A DNA stretch of 64,000 bases from the NCBI RefSeq assembly GCF_000814325.1, contig NZ_JPHF01000010.1, forward strand, positions 62,001 through 126,000, read 5' to 3'. The position numbers and the translations under genes are program-made. Every line of letters begins with the position of its first letter. Within the stretch, counting starts at the first letter, position 1. Source of the DNA: Flavihumibacter sp. ZG627 (GTDB lineage: Bacteria; Bacteroidota; Bacteroidia; Chitinophagales; Chitinophagaceae). Of the stretch, positions 41,967 through 51,524 are shown piece by piece. The notes under the pieces were generated by a model. It worked only from the letters and a program-made list of their open reading frames with translations. It had not been told where the DNA came from and ran no database searches.

Positions 41967-44039
41967 CTAATTTTCAAGCATAATCCGTATCCGCTGGGAG
42001 AGTTTGGGGGCACTGGGCAACATAGCTGCTTCAAGTATTGTATTCATAGGTACGGCAGGCAGGTTTAATGCACCCATTACTTCAACAGGGGCATCCAGCC
42101 ACTGAAAACAATTAAATGAGATCCGGCCTGCAAGGGCTTCGGCAAAGGAATTGTTTTGTTGTTCTTCGGTAAGCACAATACATTTTCCATGCTTTCGGAC
42201 TGTTTCATAAACCAATTCCTCATCAAGTGGAAACAGTGTGCGGAGGTCTACCACTTCAACCTGTCCGGGGAATATAGCAGCAGCGGCTTTGGCCCAGTGT
42301 ACACCCATGCCATAGGTAATGATACAAACCGAATCACCCTCTTCAACTCTTGTCCGGAATGCTTCTAATGCAACTGCCGCTTTTCCAAGCGGAAGCAGAT
42401 AGTCTTCGGATGGCTCAATGCAGCGGGCACCGTCTGTGCCAGGCACCTTGCTCCAATACAAGCCTTTATGTTCCAGCATTATAACAGGATTAGGATCAAG
42501 GAATGCAGCTTTCATCAATCCCTTCATATCCGCAGCATTGGAGGGATATACAATCTTAATTCCTTTAATTGTGAGAAGGGTTGATTCAATACTTCCGCTG
42601 TGATATGGGCCTCCCCCACCGTATGCACCTACTGGCACTCGTATCAGGGCCTGTACAGGAAATTTGCCACAACTCAGATAGCATGATTTTGAGATCTCCG
42701 TCACCAATTGATTAAGGGCTGGATAAATATAATCTGCGAATTGAACTTCCACAATTGGCTTCAATCCCACTGCACTCAGTCCTACAGTTGATCCAATAAT
42801 ATATGCTTCCTGGATCGCAGTGTTAAAAACCCTGTGATCGCCAAACTGCTCCGCCAGTGTAGCTGCTTCACGAAAGACCCCACCCAGTCGCCTGCCTACG
42901 TCCTGTCCATATAAAATGGCCGTCGGATCATCCTCCATTATTTCCCGGATAGCGAAAAGTGCTGCATCTACCATCATGATACGGTCACGGCCTTTTGGTT
43001 CGCGGGTTCCTGATTCAACCGTTACCGTTGCAGGTACAAATACATGGTCAGAAACCGTATCAGCATCAGGTTCTGAAGCCTGCACTGCCTTTTGAAAATC
43101 AATTCTTACCTGCTGCTCCGCCTCTGCCGCGATACTATTAAGTTCCTCCTCTGCCAATCCTTTGTCGAGCAGTGAAGAACGGAGTTTCAGATAAGGATCA
43201 CGCATGGCCTGACCAGCCAACTCCGCCGGCTGGCGGTAAAACTCCTTTCTTACACCACTTGTATGATGGCCCAAAAGAGGAACAAGTGCCTGAACCAGGA
43301 AGGGTCTCCTTTCCTGACGTACAGTTTCTACAACAGCTGCCAGCGAATTATAGCTTTCCTCAAAATCACTACCATCAACCCTTATGCGATCAAGCCCTGG
43401 AAAACCAGCGGCATAGTCATATGCATCCATTCCCCTGGTTTCCTCTGCTGTGGCACTTATGCCCCAGCTATTGTCCTGAACCAGATAGATGATGGGAAGT
43501 TGTTTGAGAATGGCAAACTGGAAGGCCTCACTTACTTCACCTTCTGTAATGCTGGCGTCTCCAAGAGAACAAACCACTATGGGTAAACTTCCTTCGGGAG
43601 TTCGGATCAGTTTCGTGGGAAGATGTTCCTCAAGGTATTTAATCCCTTGTGCTATACCGGTGGTGGGTATCACCTGCATGCCGGTGGCACTGCTCTGATG
43701 AATGATAGTTGGCTTTTGACCATCGCGGTAGTTGGGATGTGAATAGTATTCCCTCCCTCCCGTGAATGGATCATCGGCCCTGGCGAGTAATTGAAGCATC
43801 AGTTCGTAAGGTGTAAAGCCTAAACCCAGCAGCATGCTTTCATCGCGGTAATATGGACTCACATAGTCGCCTTTCTTCAGAAAACCTGCCATGGCAAGTT
43901 GAATGGCCTCATGCCCGCGGGAGGTAGAATGCACATACTTACAAACTGACCGGTTCTGTTCATAGGTCTCAGTCATATAATAGGCCAGACTCATATGCCG
44001 AAAGGTCTTCTTCAACAGGTCGAGTTCAATTCCATTCAT
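41967..44039 (-). CDS. Alpha-ketoacid dehydrogenase E1, fused alpha and beta subunits (second copy)
   Basis: This 690-residue protein starts MNGIELDLLKKTFRHMSLAYYMTETY, the usual E1-alpha opening; the farther TTG at 44060 was rejected because it runs into the -7 region. The ThDP motif is SLGDASITEGEVSEAFQFA (about 158-176) with QDNSWGIS. The beta half (about 355-690) has YGQDVGRRLGGVFREA and GLKPIVEVQFADYIYPALNQL. It is probably a branched-chain 2-oxoacid dehydrogenase E1, about 100 residues shorter than the other copy. Two different E1 fusions in one window suggest different substrates. Confidence 0.88.
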   Translation of the reverse strand: MNGIELDLLKKTFRHMSLAYYMTETYEQNRSVCKYVHSTSRGHEAIQLAMAGFLKKGDYVSPYYRDESMLLGLGFTPYELMLQLLARADDPFTGGREYYSHPNYRDGQKPTIIHQSSATGMQVIPTTGIAQGIKYLEEHLPTKLIRTPEGSLPIVVCSLGDASITEGEVSEAFQFAILKQLPIIYLVQDNSWGISATAEETRGMDAYDYAAGFPGLDRIRVDGSDFEESYNSLAAVVETVRQERRPFLVQALVPLLGHHTSGVRKEFYRQPAELAGQAMRDPYLKLRSSLLDKGLAEEELNSIAAEAEQQVRIDFQKAVQASEPDADTVSDHVFVPATVTVESGTREPKGRDRIMMVDAALFAIREIMEDDPTAILYGQDVGRRLGGVFREAATLAEQFGDHRVFNTAIQEAYIIGSTVGLSAVGLKPIVEVQFADYIYPALNQLVTEISKSCYLSCGKFPVQALIRVPVGAYGGGGPYHSGSIESTLLTIKGIKIVYPSNAADMKGLMKAAFLDPNPVIMLEHKGLYWSKVPGTDGARCIEPSEDYLLPLGKAAVALEAFRTRVEEGDSVCIITYGMGVHWAKAAAAIFPGQVEVVDLRTLFPLDEELVYETVRKHGKCIVLTEEQQNNSFAEALAGRISFNCFQWLDAPVEVMGALNLPAVPMNTILEAAMLPSAPKLSQRIRIMLEN

Positions 44040-44057
44040 AACTGTAACAATCGGTGG

Positions 44058-44065
44058 CAAATATA
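44058..44065 (-). promoter_or_regulatory. Candidate -7 element of the second E1 gene
   Basis: TATATTTG on the minus strand matches TAnnTTTG and lies 18 bp before the ATG at 44039. Confidence 0.5.
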
Positions 44066-44102
44066 AACGAACAACCGTTAGTATTACCGGGAGGGCAAAA
44101 AT

Positions 44103-44124
44103 AAAACTGCCCCGAGGCAGTTTT
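44103..44124 (-). terminator. Intrinsic terminator of the FAH-family gene
   Basis: AAAACTGCC/GGCAGTTTT with a 4-nt loop is followed on the minus strand by ATTTTT. Confidence 0.82.
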
Positions 44125-44143
44125 ATAATATTTGTACCTGAAT

Positions 44144-44755
44144 TTATTTTATCTCTATATTGAACATAGACTTCCCTTCCAAAAAACCTTCCAGTTCATC
44201 TCCTACCACGCATTCGCCTACGCCGGCAGGGGTTCCGGTAAAAATAAGGTCACCGATGTTAACCGAGAAATAATTAGAGATCTGTGCTACAATAGTATCA
44301 AAATTAAAGATCATAAGGGATGAGTTTCCTTCCTGAACCACTTCCTTATTTTTCTGAAGACTAAAGTGAATCTCTTTTTTACCCTTAATTTCTGTTAGTG
44401 GAACCCATTTACCGATCACTGCTGAATTATCCCAGGCTTTTGCCTTTTCCCAGGGGAGGCCCTTTTCTTTGAGCTCATTCTGGATATCACGTGCGGTGAA
44501 ATCTATACCTACGGTAACCGCATCGTAATATTTGCTGGCATAACGGTCTTGTATATACTTACCGTTCTTACTGATGCGAAGCACCAGTTCAGCTTCATAA
44601 TGGAGTTCATTGGTAAATTCGGGATAATAAAAAGGGGTATGTGCCTGGAGCAGGGCACTTTTAGGTTTCATAAAAATTACGGGCTCATCTGGCACATCGT
44701 TGCCCAGTTCTTTGGCGTGTGCCACATAGTTACGGCCTATGCAGAATATTTTCAT
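44144..44755 (-). CDS. Fumarylacetoacetate hydrolase family protein
   Basis: This 203-residue protein begins MKIFCIGRNYVAHAKELGND, with EPVIFMKPKSAL, then LHYEAELVLRISKNGKYI carrying the metal-binding Glu pair (HYEAE, about 50-54), then AVTVGIDFTARDIQNELKEKGLPW and the C-terminal IFTGTPAGVGECVVGDELEGFLEG. These are signatures of the FAH fold (acylpyruvase/isomerase type). It hydrolyses or isomerises small 2-oxoacids; the substrate is not resolved. An alternative ATG lies two codons upstream. Confidence 0.9.
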   Translation of the reverse strand: MKIFCIGRNYVAHAKELGNDVPDEPVIFMKPKSALLQAHTPFYYPEFTNELHYEAELVLRISKNGKYIQDRYASKYYDAVTVGIDFTARDIQNELKEKGLPWEKAKAWDNSAVIGKWVPLTEIKGKKEIHFSLQKNKEVVQEGNSSLMIFNFDTIVAQISNYFSVNIGDLIFTGTPAGVGECVVGDELEGFLEGKSMFNIEIK

Positions 44756-44884
44756 ATTCAAGAGGGTTTAATGATTGAACAATCATAGAATTATAATGAC
44801 CATATGGTCCTGGCATTACATAGGGCTATTGAACTGCTTGCGGGGTATCCGTGGATTGCGAAAATAACCATTCATAATCAATAA

Positions 44885-45463
44885 TCATAACTTGAATAGC
44901 ACATTGTTAAACTGATTCATTGCAGTTGAAAGTCCGGCCATTACAAACTGCTCTATCAGTTCAACACTTTTTGTGATCTTAAGTAATACCAGCGGCCATT
45001 CATCACCTTTCCATTTGCCAAGTACAAAATCAGCCTGCCGCCCTTTGGGGTAATTGCTTCCAATACCAAAACGAAGCTTCGGATAATCTACTGTTTCCAG
45101 AGATTCCTGTATGCTCTTTAATCCGTTATGACCGCCATCGCTCCCACTCCCCCTTATTCGCAGCCGGTCAAGTGGCAATGCCAGGTCATCAACCAGTACA
45201 AGGATATTTTCATTTGGGATCTTTTCCTTATCGCGCCAGTATTTCACAGCTTTACCACTCAGGTTCATATAAGTAGTAGGCTTTATAACCAGCAACTGTT
45301 TTCCCTTTATTTTTATTTCAGCAACATCGGCAAGTCGGTCGGCCCTGAATTGGCCCCCATGCTTTTGCACAAGGGATTCTACAATGTCATAACCGATATT
45401 ATGCCGGGTCTGGGCATATTCATCTCCGATATTCCCAAGACCTACAATAAGGTATTTGTTCAT
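44885..45463 (-). CDS. pth: Peptidyl-tRNA hydrolase
   Basis: This 192-residue enzyme has the signatures KYLIVGLGNIGDEYAQTRHNIGYDIVE (catalytic His in TRHN, about 18-22), KPTTYMNLSGKAV (about 61-73) and LVDDLALPLDRLRIRGSGSDGGHNGLKSI (about 91-119). It recycles tRNAs from prematurely released peptidyl-tRNA. It is the last gene of the probable prs-rplY-pth run but has its own -7 element and a hairpin in front. Confidence 0.96.
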   Translation of the reverse strand: MNKYLIVGLGNIGDEYAQTRHNIGYDIVESLVQKHGGQFRADRLADVAEIKIKGKQLLVIKPTTYMNLSGKAVKYWRDKEKIPNENILVLVDDLALPLDRLRIRGSGSDGGHNGLKSIQESLETVDYPKLRFGIGSNYPKGRQADFVLGKWKGDEWPLVLLKITKSVELIEQFVMAGLSTAMNQFNNVLFKL

Positions 45464-45470
45464 CAGGAAT

Positions 45471-45478
45471 CAAATCTA
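45471..45478 (-). promoter_or_regulatory. Candidate -7 element of pth
   Basis: TAGATTTG on the minus strand is a full consensus match ending 7 nt before the pth ATG, which again predicts an extremely short leader. Confidence 0.5.
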
Positions 45479-45498
45479 CGGTGATTGCAAAAGTTGTA

Positions 45499-45541
45499 AA
45501 AATGAAAAAGTGAAAGGTAATACTTTCACTTTTTCATTTTT
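45499..45541 (-). terminator. Long AT-rich hairpin between rplY and pth
   Basis: A perfect 18-bp stem (45499-45516 with 45523-45540) has a 6-nt loop. It is AT-rich, with T-runs on the minus strand, and lies directly behind rplY. Termination is probably partial. Confidence 0.7.
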
Positions 45542-45558
45542 CTGTACTGATCGCCAGT

Positions 45559-46146
45559 TTATTTCTTAGCAGTTTTTTCTTTATCAGCTTCTTCCTGCTT
45601 AAGCTGACGTGTCATAACTATTGATGCAATGGGAATACGTGGAGATATCATGATCTCCATATTATCTGCTTTTACATCTTCAACACGAATGTTTTGATTC
45701 AGTTCGAGGTTGGTGATATCGAGTTCAATACTTTCCTTCAGGTATTTCGGAAGGGTTTTCACTTTCAATGCCTTGATCTTTGTTACCAGCTTACCACCAG
45801 CTTTTACACCAGCAGGGGAACCTGTTAGGTGAAGGGGAAGTGAGGCAACAACTTTTTTGTCTTCAACCAGCTCCTGAAGATCAACATGTGTAAGCAGATC
45901 AGAAACCTTGTCAAACTGCATATCCTTCAGGATACATTTGTAAGACTTGCCATCGATCTTTACTTCTGCAAGTAGAAATTCTGCAGTATATACCAGTGCC
46001 TTGAAGGCCTTTGCTGGTGCTACGAAATTAATTTCTTTCTCACCGCCGTAAATTACACCTGGCACTTTCTCCTCAGAGCGAAGTTGGCGGGTGGCTTTTT
46101 TCCCGGTTTCGGTCCTGAGTTGTCCTTCGATTGTAATTGTTTTCAT
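45559..46146 (-). CDS. rplY: 50S ribosomal protein L25/general stress protein Ctc
   Basis: This 195-residue protein is the long (CTC-type) form: the N-terminal L25 domain (KKATRQLRSEEKVPGVIYGG, then YKCILKDMQFDKVSDLLTHVDLQEL, about 68-92) and the C-terminal TL5-like domain (SIELDITNLELNQNIRVEDV). The C-terminus is Lys/Glu-rich. It binds 5S rRNA. It lies between prs and pth, a very common bacterial order. Confidence 0.95.
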   Translation of the reverse strand: MKTITIEGQLRTETGKKATRQLRSEEKVPGVIYGGEKEINFVAPAKAFKALVYTAEFLLAEVKIDGKSYKCILKDMQFDKVSDLLTHVDLQELVEDKKVVASLPLHLTGSPAGVKAGGKLVTKIKALKVKTLPKYLKESIELDITNLELNQNIRVEDVKADNMEIMISPRIPIASIVMTRQLKQEEADKEKTAKK

Positions 46147-46173
46147 TATTGTTTGTTTTTAAAAAAGCTTATT

Positions 46174-47139
46174 TCATTGTTCTTCCTTGATCTTTTCCTG
46201 CTCGCGCCTTTGCGAATGAATGAAAAGACTGGTAATACTTCTCTGCTCAAATGCATTTCTCAATGCCTTTCCAAAAAGATCTGCCACTGATAACACCTTT
46301 ATCTTCTCTACATCCTGTTTCAACGGAATGGTATCACAAACCACTAGTTCTTCGAGCACGCTGTTGGCAATATTTTCATACGCCTTACCACTCAGAACTG
46401 GATGCGTACACATTGCCCTTACCGTGGTAGCGCCCTTCTCCATAAGCAAACCGGCACTTTTTGCGAGCGTACCCCCCGTATCACAGATATCATCTATCAA
46501 TATCACATTCCGATCAGTAACATCTCCTATCACCACCATGCTTGCTATCTCATTTGCCCGCTTTCTGTGCTTGTCACAGATCACCATTTCGGCATTGAAG
46601 TAACTTGCTATTTCCCTGATTCTATTGGCACTTCCTACGTCAGGGGCCGCAAAGGTAAGGTTTTCCAGTTTTAGTTGCTCTATATATGGTATAAAAATTA
46701 CAGAACTGTCGAGGTGATCCACAGGTATGTCGAAATATCCCTGGATCTGCGGGGCGTGTAGATCCATAGTAATTACCCTATCGGCGCCTGCAGCAGTTAA
46801 CATATTGGCAATCAACTTACTACCAATTGCAACACGGGGTTTATCCTTTCTATCCTGCCGAGCATAACCATAATATGGAATAACAGCTATCACCTTATAA
46901 GCCGATGCCCTGCGGGCAGCGTCTATCATTAGCAATAACTCCATGAGGTTGTCTGAGGGCGAAAATGTGCTCTGCACCAGGAATACTACATCTCCCCTGA
47001 TACTTTCCTGGTATACAGGCTGGATCTCTCCATCGCTGAATTTCTGGATATTGATCTTACCCATCGGAATTCCATAGCTGTTGGCGATCTTTTCTGCCAG
47101 GTATTGGGAGCCGGTACCGGAGAAGATTTTTGCGGTCAT
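46174..47139 (-). CDS. prs: Ribose-phosphate pyrophosphokinase
   Basis: The start at 47139 (MTAKIFSGTGSQYLAEKIA) gives the normal 321 residues; an in-frame extension to 47223 is not conserved-looking. Motifs include FSDGEIQPVYQESIRGDVVFLVQS (about 34-57), YARQDRKDKPR (about 95-105), the metal-binding MDLHAPQIQGYF (about 128-139) and the PRPP loop ILIDDICDTGGTL (about 215-227). It makes PRPP from ribose-5-phosphate and ATP. rplY follows 27 bp downstream. Confidence 0.96.
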   Translation of the reverse strand: MTAKIFSGTGSQYLAEKIANSYGIPMGKINIQKFSDGEIQPVYQESIRGDVVFLVQSTFSPSDNLMELLLMIDAARRASAYKVIAVIPYYGYARQDRKDKPRVAIGSKLIANMLTAAGADRVITMDLHAPQIQGYFDIPVDHLDSSVIFIPYIEQLKLENLTFAAPDVGSANRIREIASYFNAEMVICDKHRKRANEIASMVVIGDVTDRNVILIDDICDTGGTLAKSAGLLMEKGATTVRAMCTHPVLSGKAYENIANSVLEELVVCDTIPLKQDVEKIKVLSVADLFGKALRNAFEQRSITSLFIHSQRREQEKIKEEQ

Positions 47140-47248
47140 AGATGTAGAGTTGGTGCGGCGAAGATAAACATTGGCAGAAAAAGAAAGTCCCTTAAAACAA
47201 AAAAGGTCATACCAATGGTACAACCTTCTACTATTTTAATCTTCTGCT

Positions 47249-47458
47249 TTACCTGGATGCTACCAGGGCATGGGCAGTGGCAGATGGCTGAATCCCTTTC
47301 ACAGCACCAATATCAGCAACTTTACGGCTACTTACAGCCTTAAAAATAGCAGAACAGATAAAGATGGAAAAGAAAAGCGCAACCACATAAATCCCAATGC
47401 AGAATAACATCGATTGGAAGCCTCCTAAGAGGTTGAATGTACGGGCGTTCATGGACAT
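47249..47458 (-). CDS. Small single-span membrane protein, function unknown
   Basis: This 69-residue protein has one long hydrophobic segment (SMLFCIGIYVVALFFSIFICSAIF, about 16-39, read as one helix) with a short N-terminus before it and a polar tail. It has no lipobox and no recognised family. It lies 109 bp upstream of prs on the same strand and is divergent from radC. The overall composition looks like a real small membrane protein, but with no homologue recognised it could be spurious. Confidence 0.5.
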   Translation of the reverse strand: MSMNARTFNLLGGFQSMLFCIGIYVVALFFSIFICSAIFKAVSSRKVADIGAVKGIQPSATAHALVASR

Positions 47459-47546
47459 TGATTTTAAAAGTTTTTCAAAAGGATCAGTTTGGATATTGGG
47501 TTAAAACCCTGTTTTCTGGCATAAAATTATTGATTAATCTTACCTC

Positions 47547-48239
47547 ATGCAAGAGCGGAACTACTCAATTAAATCATGGGCAAAAGACGATAGACCAAGG
47601 GAAAAACTACTTAGTAAAAGTCCCATATCACTCAGCGATGCAGAATTGCTTGCCATTCTCCTGAATAATGGCAATCGCGATCGTTCTGCCCTTGACCTGG
47701 CCCGCGACCTGATGCAGTTGTGTAGAAACAACCTCCAGGAACTGGGCAAATTATCTGTTTTTGACCTGATGAAAGTAAAGGGAATCGGGGAAGCAAAGGC
47801 AGTGATCATCACTGCAGCCATGGAACTTGGCCGGCGAAGGCAGGCTGCACTGGCACTCGACTGCCCCATCATAACCAGCAGCAGGGATGTTGCGCTTTAC
47901 CTGCAACAGCTATTCCAGGACTACCGACATGAAGTTTTTGTGGTACTATTTCTCAACCGTGCCAATAAGATCCGTCATTCAGAAATTATAAGCTCCGGGG
48001 GAATTACCGGAACAGTGGCCGACCCGCGGATAATTATGAAAAAAGCAATTGAACAGGAAGCCGTAGCACTGATATTAAGTCATAACCATCCCTCGGGCAA
48101 CCTGAAGCCCAGCAAAGCCGATGAAGAACTTACCTACAAAATTCGGGAAGCCGCAAAACTCCTTGATATCAAGGTCATGGACCATATTATAGTGAGTACT
48201 GAAGGCTATTTCAGTTTTGCGGATGAGGGTCTTTTATGA
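47547..48239 (+). CDS. radC: RadC-family JAMM protein
   Basis: This 230-residue protein has an N-terminal helix-hairpin-helix region (FDLMKVKGIGEAKAVIITAAMELGRR, about 72-97) and a C-terminal MPN/JAMM domain. The metal motif HNHPSGNLKPSKAD lies near 175-188 and an upstream Glu near the strand VFVVLFLNRANKI. Once linked to DNA repair, the role of the family is now uncertain. It converges with the DUF3467 gene, leaving 3 bp between stops. Confidence 0.93.
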   Translation: MQERNYSIKSWAKDDRPREKLLSKSPISLSDAELLAILLNNGNRDRSALDLARDLMQLCRNNLQELGKLSVFDLMKVKGIGEAKAVIITAAMELGRRRQAALALDCPIITSSRDVALYLQQLFQDYRHEVFVVLFLNRANKIRHSEIISSGGITGTVADPRIIMKKAIEQEAVALILSHNHPSGNLKPSKADEELTYKIREAAKLLDIKVMDHIIVSTEGYFSFADEGLL

Positions 48240-48242
48240 CCA

Positions 48243-48560
48243 CTAAGCCTGTGCAGCTGGACCCCCGAAATTCATTGGGATCTGAACCTCTTCAAGGTCT
48301 TTGATCTCACCATTCACATCTTCAAAACGGTCAATATTTTCTATAAGGGCCTTCATGAATCTTTTGGCATGCTGCGGAGTGAGAATGATCCTGGATTTAA
48401 CCCTGCTCTTGGGAGTACCGGGCATTACATTTACAAAGTCGATAACAAATTCTGCGTGAGAATGTGTAATGATGGCAAGATTTGCATATTCCCCTTCTGC
48501 TACTTCTTCGGATATTTCAATGTTCAGTTGGTTGGCAGGATTATTATTGCTGTTCTCCAT
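48243..48560 (-). CDS. DUF3467 protein
   Basis: This 105-residue protein has the DUF3467 pattern: LNIEISEEVAEGEYANLAIITHSHAEFVIDFVNVMPG (about 12-48), then SRIILTPQHAKRFMKALIENIDRFE. The family is widespread in Bacteroidota and unannotated. A TAGCTTTG -7-like element lies at 48578-48585 on the same strand, 17 bp before the start. Confidence 0.9.
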   Translation of the reverse strand: MENSNNNPANQLNIEISEEVAEGEYANLAIITHSHAEFVIDFVNVMPGTPKSRVKSRIILTPQHAKRFMKALIENIDRFEDVNGEIKDLEEVQIPMNFGGPAAQA

Positions 48561-48606
48561 ATAATCGATTTAATGTCCAAAGCTAATAAAAAGCATTCTT
48601 GTTTGG

Positions 48607-50652
48607 TTAACGACTGAGCATTAACTGGCATTTCCATTCAGAACGCCGGTTACCTATGATCTCGTCATAGCCTGAGCCCACTGTTTCCCTGTTATTGTAA
48701 ATTGTTTGAGCCCAACGCACCCACCATTGAATTTTGAGACCTTTCAGAATCATATCCCTGCGAAGCTTCCCCTGGAGCTGAAAGTAATATCTCCAGCCCT
48801 TATCATAAAAGGCCGGAATAGAAAATGAATATAGCAGATCACGCTCGTAGGCATAAATACGGGCATCATAACCATCGGTATTGAAATAATGTAATCTTGC
48901 GGAAATAACATGAGAACTTGGTTTAGGCTGAAATCGCGCATCCCCGTAAAAGGCAAAGCCCTGGTTCTGTTTTGATGATTTTTCAAACCAAACCTTGTCT
49001 AACCTGGCGGCAAATACCCATTGAGTGTTGACTATCTTTTCAAAATGTATCCTTGCATTTTTATTCACCTTCGGCACAATTTGATTGATGACCCGGCCTG
49101 TTTCATTTTCCTGCTTTGAACTACTCCGCAACCGAAGTATTCCCTCCCATTTTTTTCTTTTGGTATAAGTAAACTGCAGTAGCCATTCTGAACCATTGCC
49201 CGGAGCATCGGCCCGGAACCGAAGCCATGGAAACCGGTAAAAGTCAACATATGCCTGCACCTTCCAGGAAGGGTGTGGCAGAAGGGTTAGACCCATATAT
49301 GTACCTACTTCATTGCTGACATTTGTATTTTCTGAAAACGTACGCGCATACAAGCTTTGATAGCCCGGATGAAGGTTACGGTAAACAATAGCCATATCAG
49401 CTTTTTGATTCAGGTTTATTACCAATCCCTGGATCATTGCAAGCCCGGTTTTACAGGTTGCCGCTTCCCCGAAAACAAATAAGTTTCGGATGCTGAGGCT
49501 GTAATGCATGCCTGCATTCCACCAGTTTGTTCCCCTCATTTTGAATAGGTTATAAGGCGCATCTCTGGGAATTAATGGGAAAGAAAAATTATATCTTATC
49601 ATGCTGATGCCTCCCCGAAATCGTGCTCCCAGGTATTGGATGAGCGCTCCATAAGTCATTTGCGAAATCTGTTTTCTCCCTGTCCTTTCTCCGGGGGTGC
49701 GATGATATCCGGATTCATTGATGCTACTAAAACCAATTATGTTACCAGAATCAGCCAGGAGACTTCCCGAAAGCTTTCTTAATGAACCGAAAACCGTAAG
49801 CTCATATCGATTCTTTTGCAATTGAAGAGCACTGCCTCTGTGAAAATTAAACTCGCCTCCTGATCGGTAAGGCTGTAGTGTATTCCCCTGCCGGTAAACA
49901 GCCATAGCCTCACTTGTTTTACCAAAAGCAAGGCCTTGCCACTGAACCAATCCCTGCCCAATATTTACGGTGTAATCTCCCACTGCTATTGTTTTAATTA
50001 AACCTTTCCTGCGAACAAAAAAATGGAAACTGGTAAAATCGGGAAGAGAAGAACCTTTTGTTATCAGGGTTTCGCCGGCATCTTTATCACCTGTAAAGCC
50101 ATACCATAAGTGTTGCTTATATTGGTATGTGTGCCTGAAGAAAATACGTTGCGGACTACCAGGGTATACTTTTACACCCATACTGTCTGGGGTTGTCCCC
50201 TTTAGCCTTTCTACCAGTCCACTTGTTCTCATAAGCAGCTGGTGATCGCCACGTTTAAGTAAATTAATAATGTTCCCATCACCTGCATCCTCATCCGAAA
50301 AACGAAAGAATTTCCCAATTTGCCTGATAAGGTCCGGCGACCAGTGGGGAATTGCCTGCAATTCATATTTACTTCGGATAGAACCAAAAACCTCCCGGTA
50401 ATTGAGGAAAGAGGCTACCTGGAGAGGGGTTAACCGAAATATCCCGGCAAGTAATGGTCCATCTATTCTGTTTATGGAAAGTGGATGCGCCACCAGATGC
50501 TGAAGATCTAATTGCAAATCATTATTCTCTATATCCGATTCAGTTAGCTCTGCCATTGCTTCAAGGGCAAGTGGATCAGCCTCGCTTCCCTCTTGCGTAA
50601 ATGATATAGTTGAAAATAATATGAGCATGCAACTTAGTATCAACCTTATCAT
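48607..50652 (-). CDS. Helix-hairpin-helix-containing outer-membrane-type protein
   Basis: This 681-residue protein has a signal peptide (1-19). A ComEA-like helix-hairpin-helix region follows (about 47-115; HPLSINRIDGPLLAGIFRLTPLQVASFLNYREVFGSI, then YELQAIPHWSPDLI). Residues about 140-681 are rich in alternating aromatic strands and end in a beta strand with Arg, as in outer-membrane barrels. Proteins with this architecture are common in Bacteroidota and have no settled role. It overlaps the upstream gene by 4 bp, so the two are coupled. Confidence 0.7.
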   Translation of the reverse strand: MIRLILSCMLILFSTISFTQEGSEADPLALEAMAELTESDIENNDLQLDLQHLVAHPLSINRIDGPLLAGIFRLTPLQVASFLNYREVFGSIRSKYELQAIPHWSPDLIRQIGKFFRFSDEDAGDGNIINLLKRGDHQLLMRTSGLVERLKGTTPDSMGVKVYPGSPQRIFFRHTYQYKQHLWYGFTGDKDAGETLITKGSSLPDFTSFHFFVRRKGLIKTIAVGDYTVNIGQGLVQWQGLAFGKTSEAMAVYRQGNTLQPYRSGGEFNFHRGSALQLQKNRYELTVFGSLRKLSGSLLADSGNIIGFSSINESGYHRTPGERTGRKQISQMTYGALIQYLGARFRGGISMIRYNFSFPLIPRDAPYNLFKMRGTNWWNAGMHYSLSIRNLFVFGEAATCKTGLAMIQGLVINLNQKADMAIVYRNLHPGYQSLYARTFSENTNVSNEVGTYMGLTLLPHPSWKVQAYVDFYRFPWLRFRADAPGNGSEWLLQFTYTKRKKWEGILRLRSSSKQENETGRVINQIVPKVNKNARIHFEKIVNTQWVFAARLDKVWFEKSSKQNQGFAFYGDARFQPKPSSHVISARLHYFNTDGYDARIYAYERDLLYSFSIPAFYDKGWRYYFQLQGKLRRDMILKGLKIQWWVRWAQTIYNNRETVGSGYDEIIGNRRSEWKCQLMLSR

Positions 50653-51452
50653 CTTAATTCCTTTATAGCGGGTGAATACTGAAGTGCAAATCCGGGTGAC
50701 CAGCCAAGTTGTGGGTGCCAGGCTCCCAACACGCTCAGCCTAAGCTTTTGATAGATCCAACCTGATTCAAAATCAAGACGCATAGGACTGCTGATCACCC
50801 TGATTGCCAGCAGTAGTTTTGACATGGCCATATACTGCAGAGAAGTATTTACAACAGGTGTTCTTTCTGATATAATTAGTGCCAGGTCAGTATAAAATGA
50901 GGGGGCCCATTCTTTTCCTATACCCGCAATAACTCCAGGATAAAAGTTGCTGCTTTTTGTTTCATCGCTTTCAAAGAAAACAGATATAGCTGTTTGCAGT
51001 GCATTCACATTCCTGGCTACTGAAGCCAAGGCCCGGTAGTTCTTCAACCCGGCATAGCCTCTTGCTTTGCTGTTTAAAACATCTAAAGAAATACCGACAC
51101 AATAATCTTCACCTAATTTCCTGCCGCTTGCCAAATAAAATTTCATCTCCCTGAAATCAGGATTTGCCAAATTGCTAATGCCTGCTGCAATTGAAATATT
51201 CTTCATTATACTGCTAAGTGCACTGATCCTGCTGGCCGACAAGCCGGGTATCATATAGGGTTTTGTTGTCACAATCCTTAGAACCAAATCCGCTTCAGCC
51301 GCTAAGGCGGCAGGATTTATCAACGCGGCTTCCGGGTTTAAAAAGTTATGGCTCCATGCACCAGCCGCAGCGGAGGATCTATCAAAAAGGTCCTGGGCTT
51401 GTAAACCGGCACACAGCAGCCATAACAACATACACACACACGCACACTTCAT
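50649..51452 (-). CDS. Exported protein, beta-rich (PorP/SprF-like appearance), function unknown
   Basis: This 267-residue protein has a signal peptide (LLWLLCAGLQAQ, about 8-19). The rest is alternating hydrophobic strands that begin HNFLNPEAALINPAALA. The sequence resembles small outer-membrane proteins of the PorP/SprF group but I cannot assign it with certainty. It is translationally coupled (4-bp overlap) to the helix-hairpin-helix barrel protein downstream. Confidence 0.6.
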   Translation of the reverse strand: MKCACVCMLLWLLCAGLQAQDLFDRSSAAAGAWSHNFLNPEAALINPAALAAEADLVLRIVTTKPYMIPGLSASRISALSSIMKNISIAAGISNLANPDFREMKFYLASGRKLGEDYCVGISLDVLNSKARGYAGLKNYRALASVARNVNALQTAISVFFESDETKSSNFYPGVIAGIGKEWAPSFYTDLALIISERTPVVNTSLQYMAMSKLLLAIRVISSPMRLDFESGWIYQKLRLSVLGAWHPQLGWSPGFALQYSPAIKELR

Positions 51453-51524
51453 ACAAGGGCAAGATCCAAAGATTCAGTTATGTAGTCAAGCGTGTTTTAA
51501 CGGTAATCATGACCGTTATAAAAA

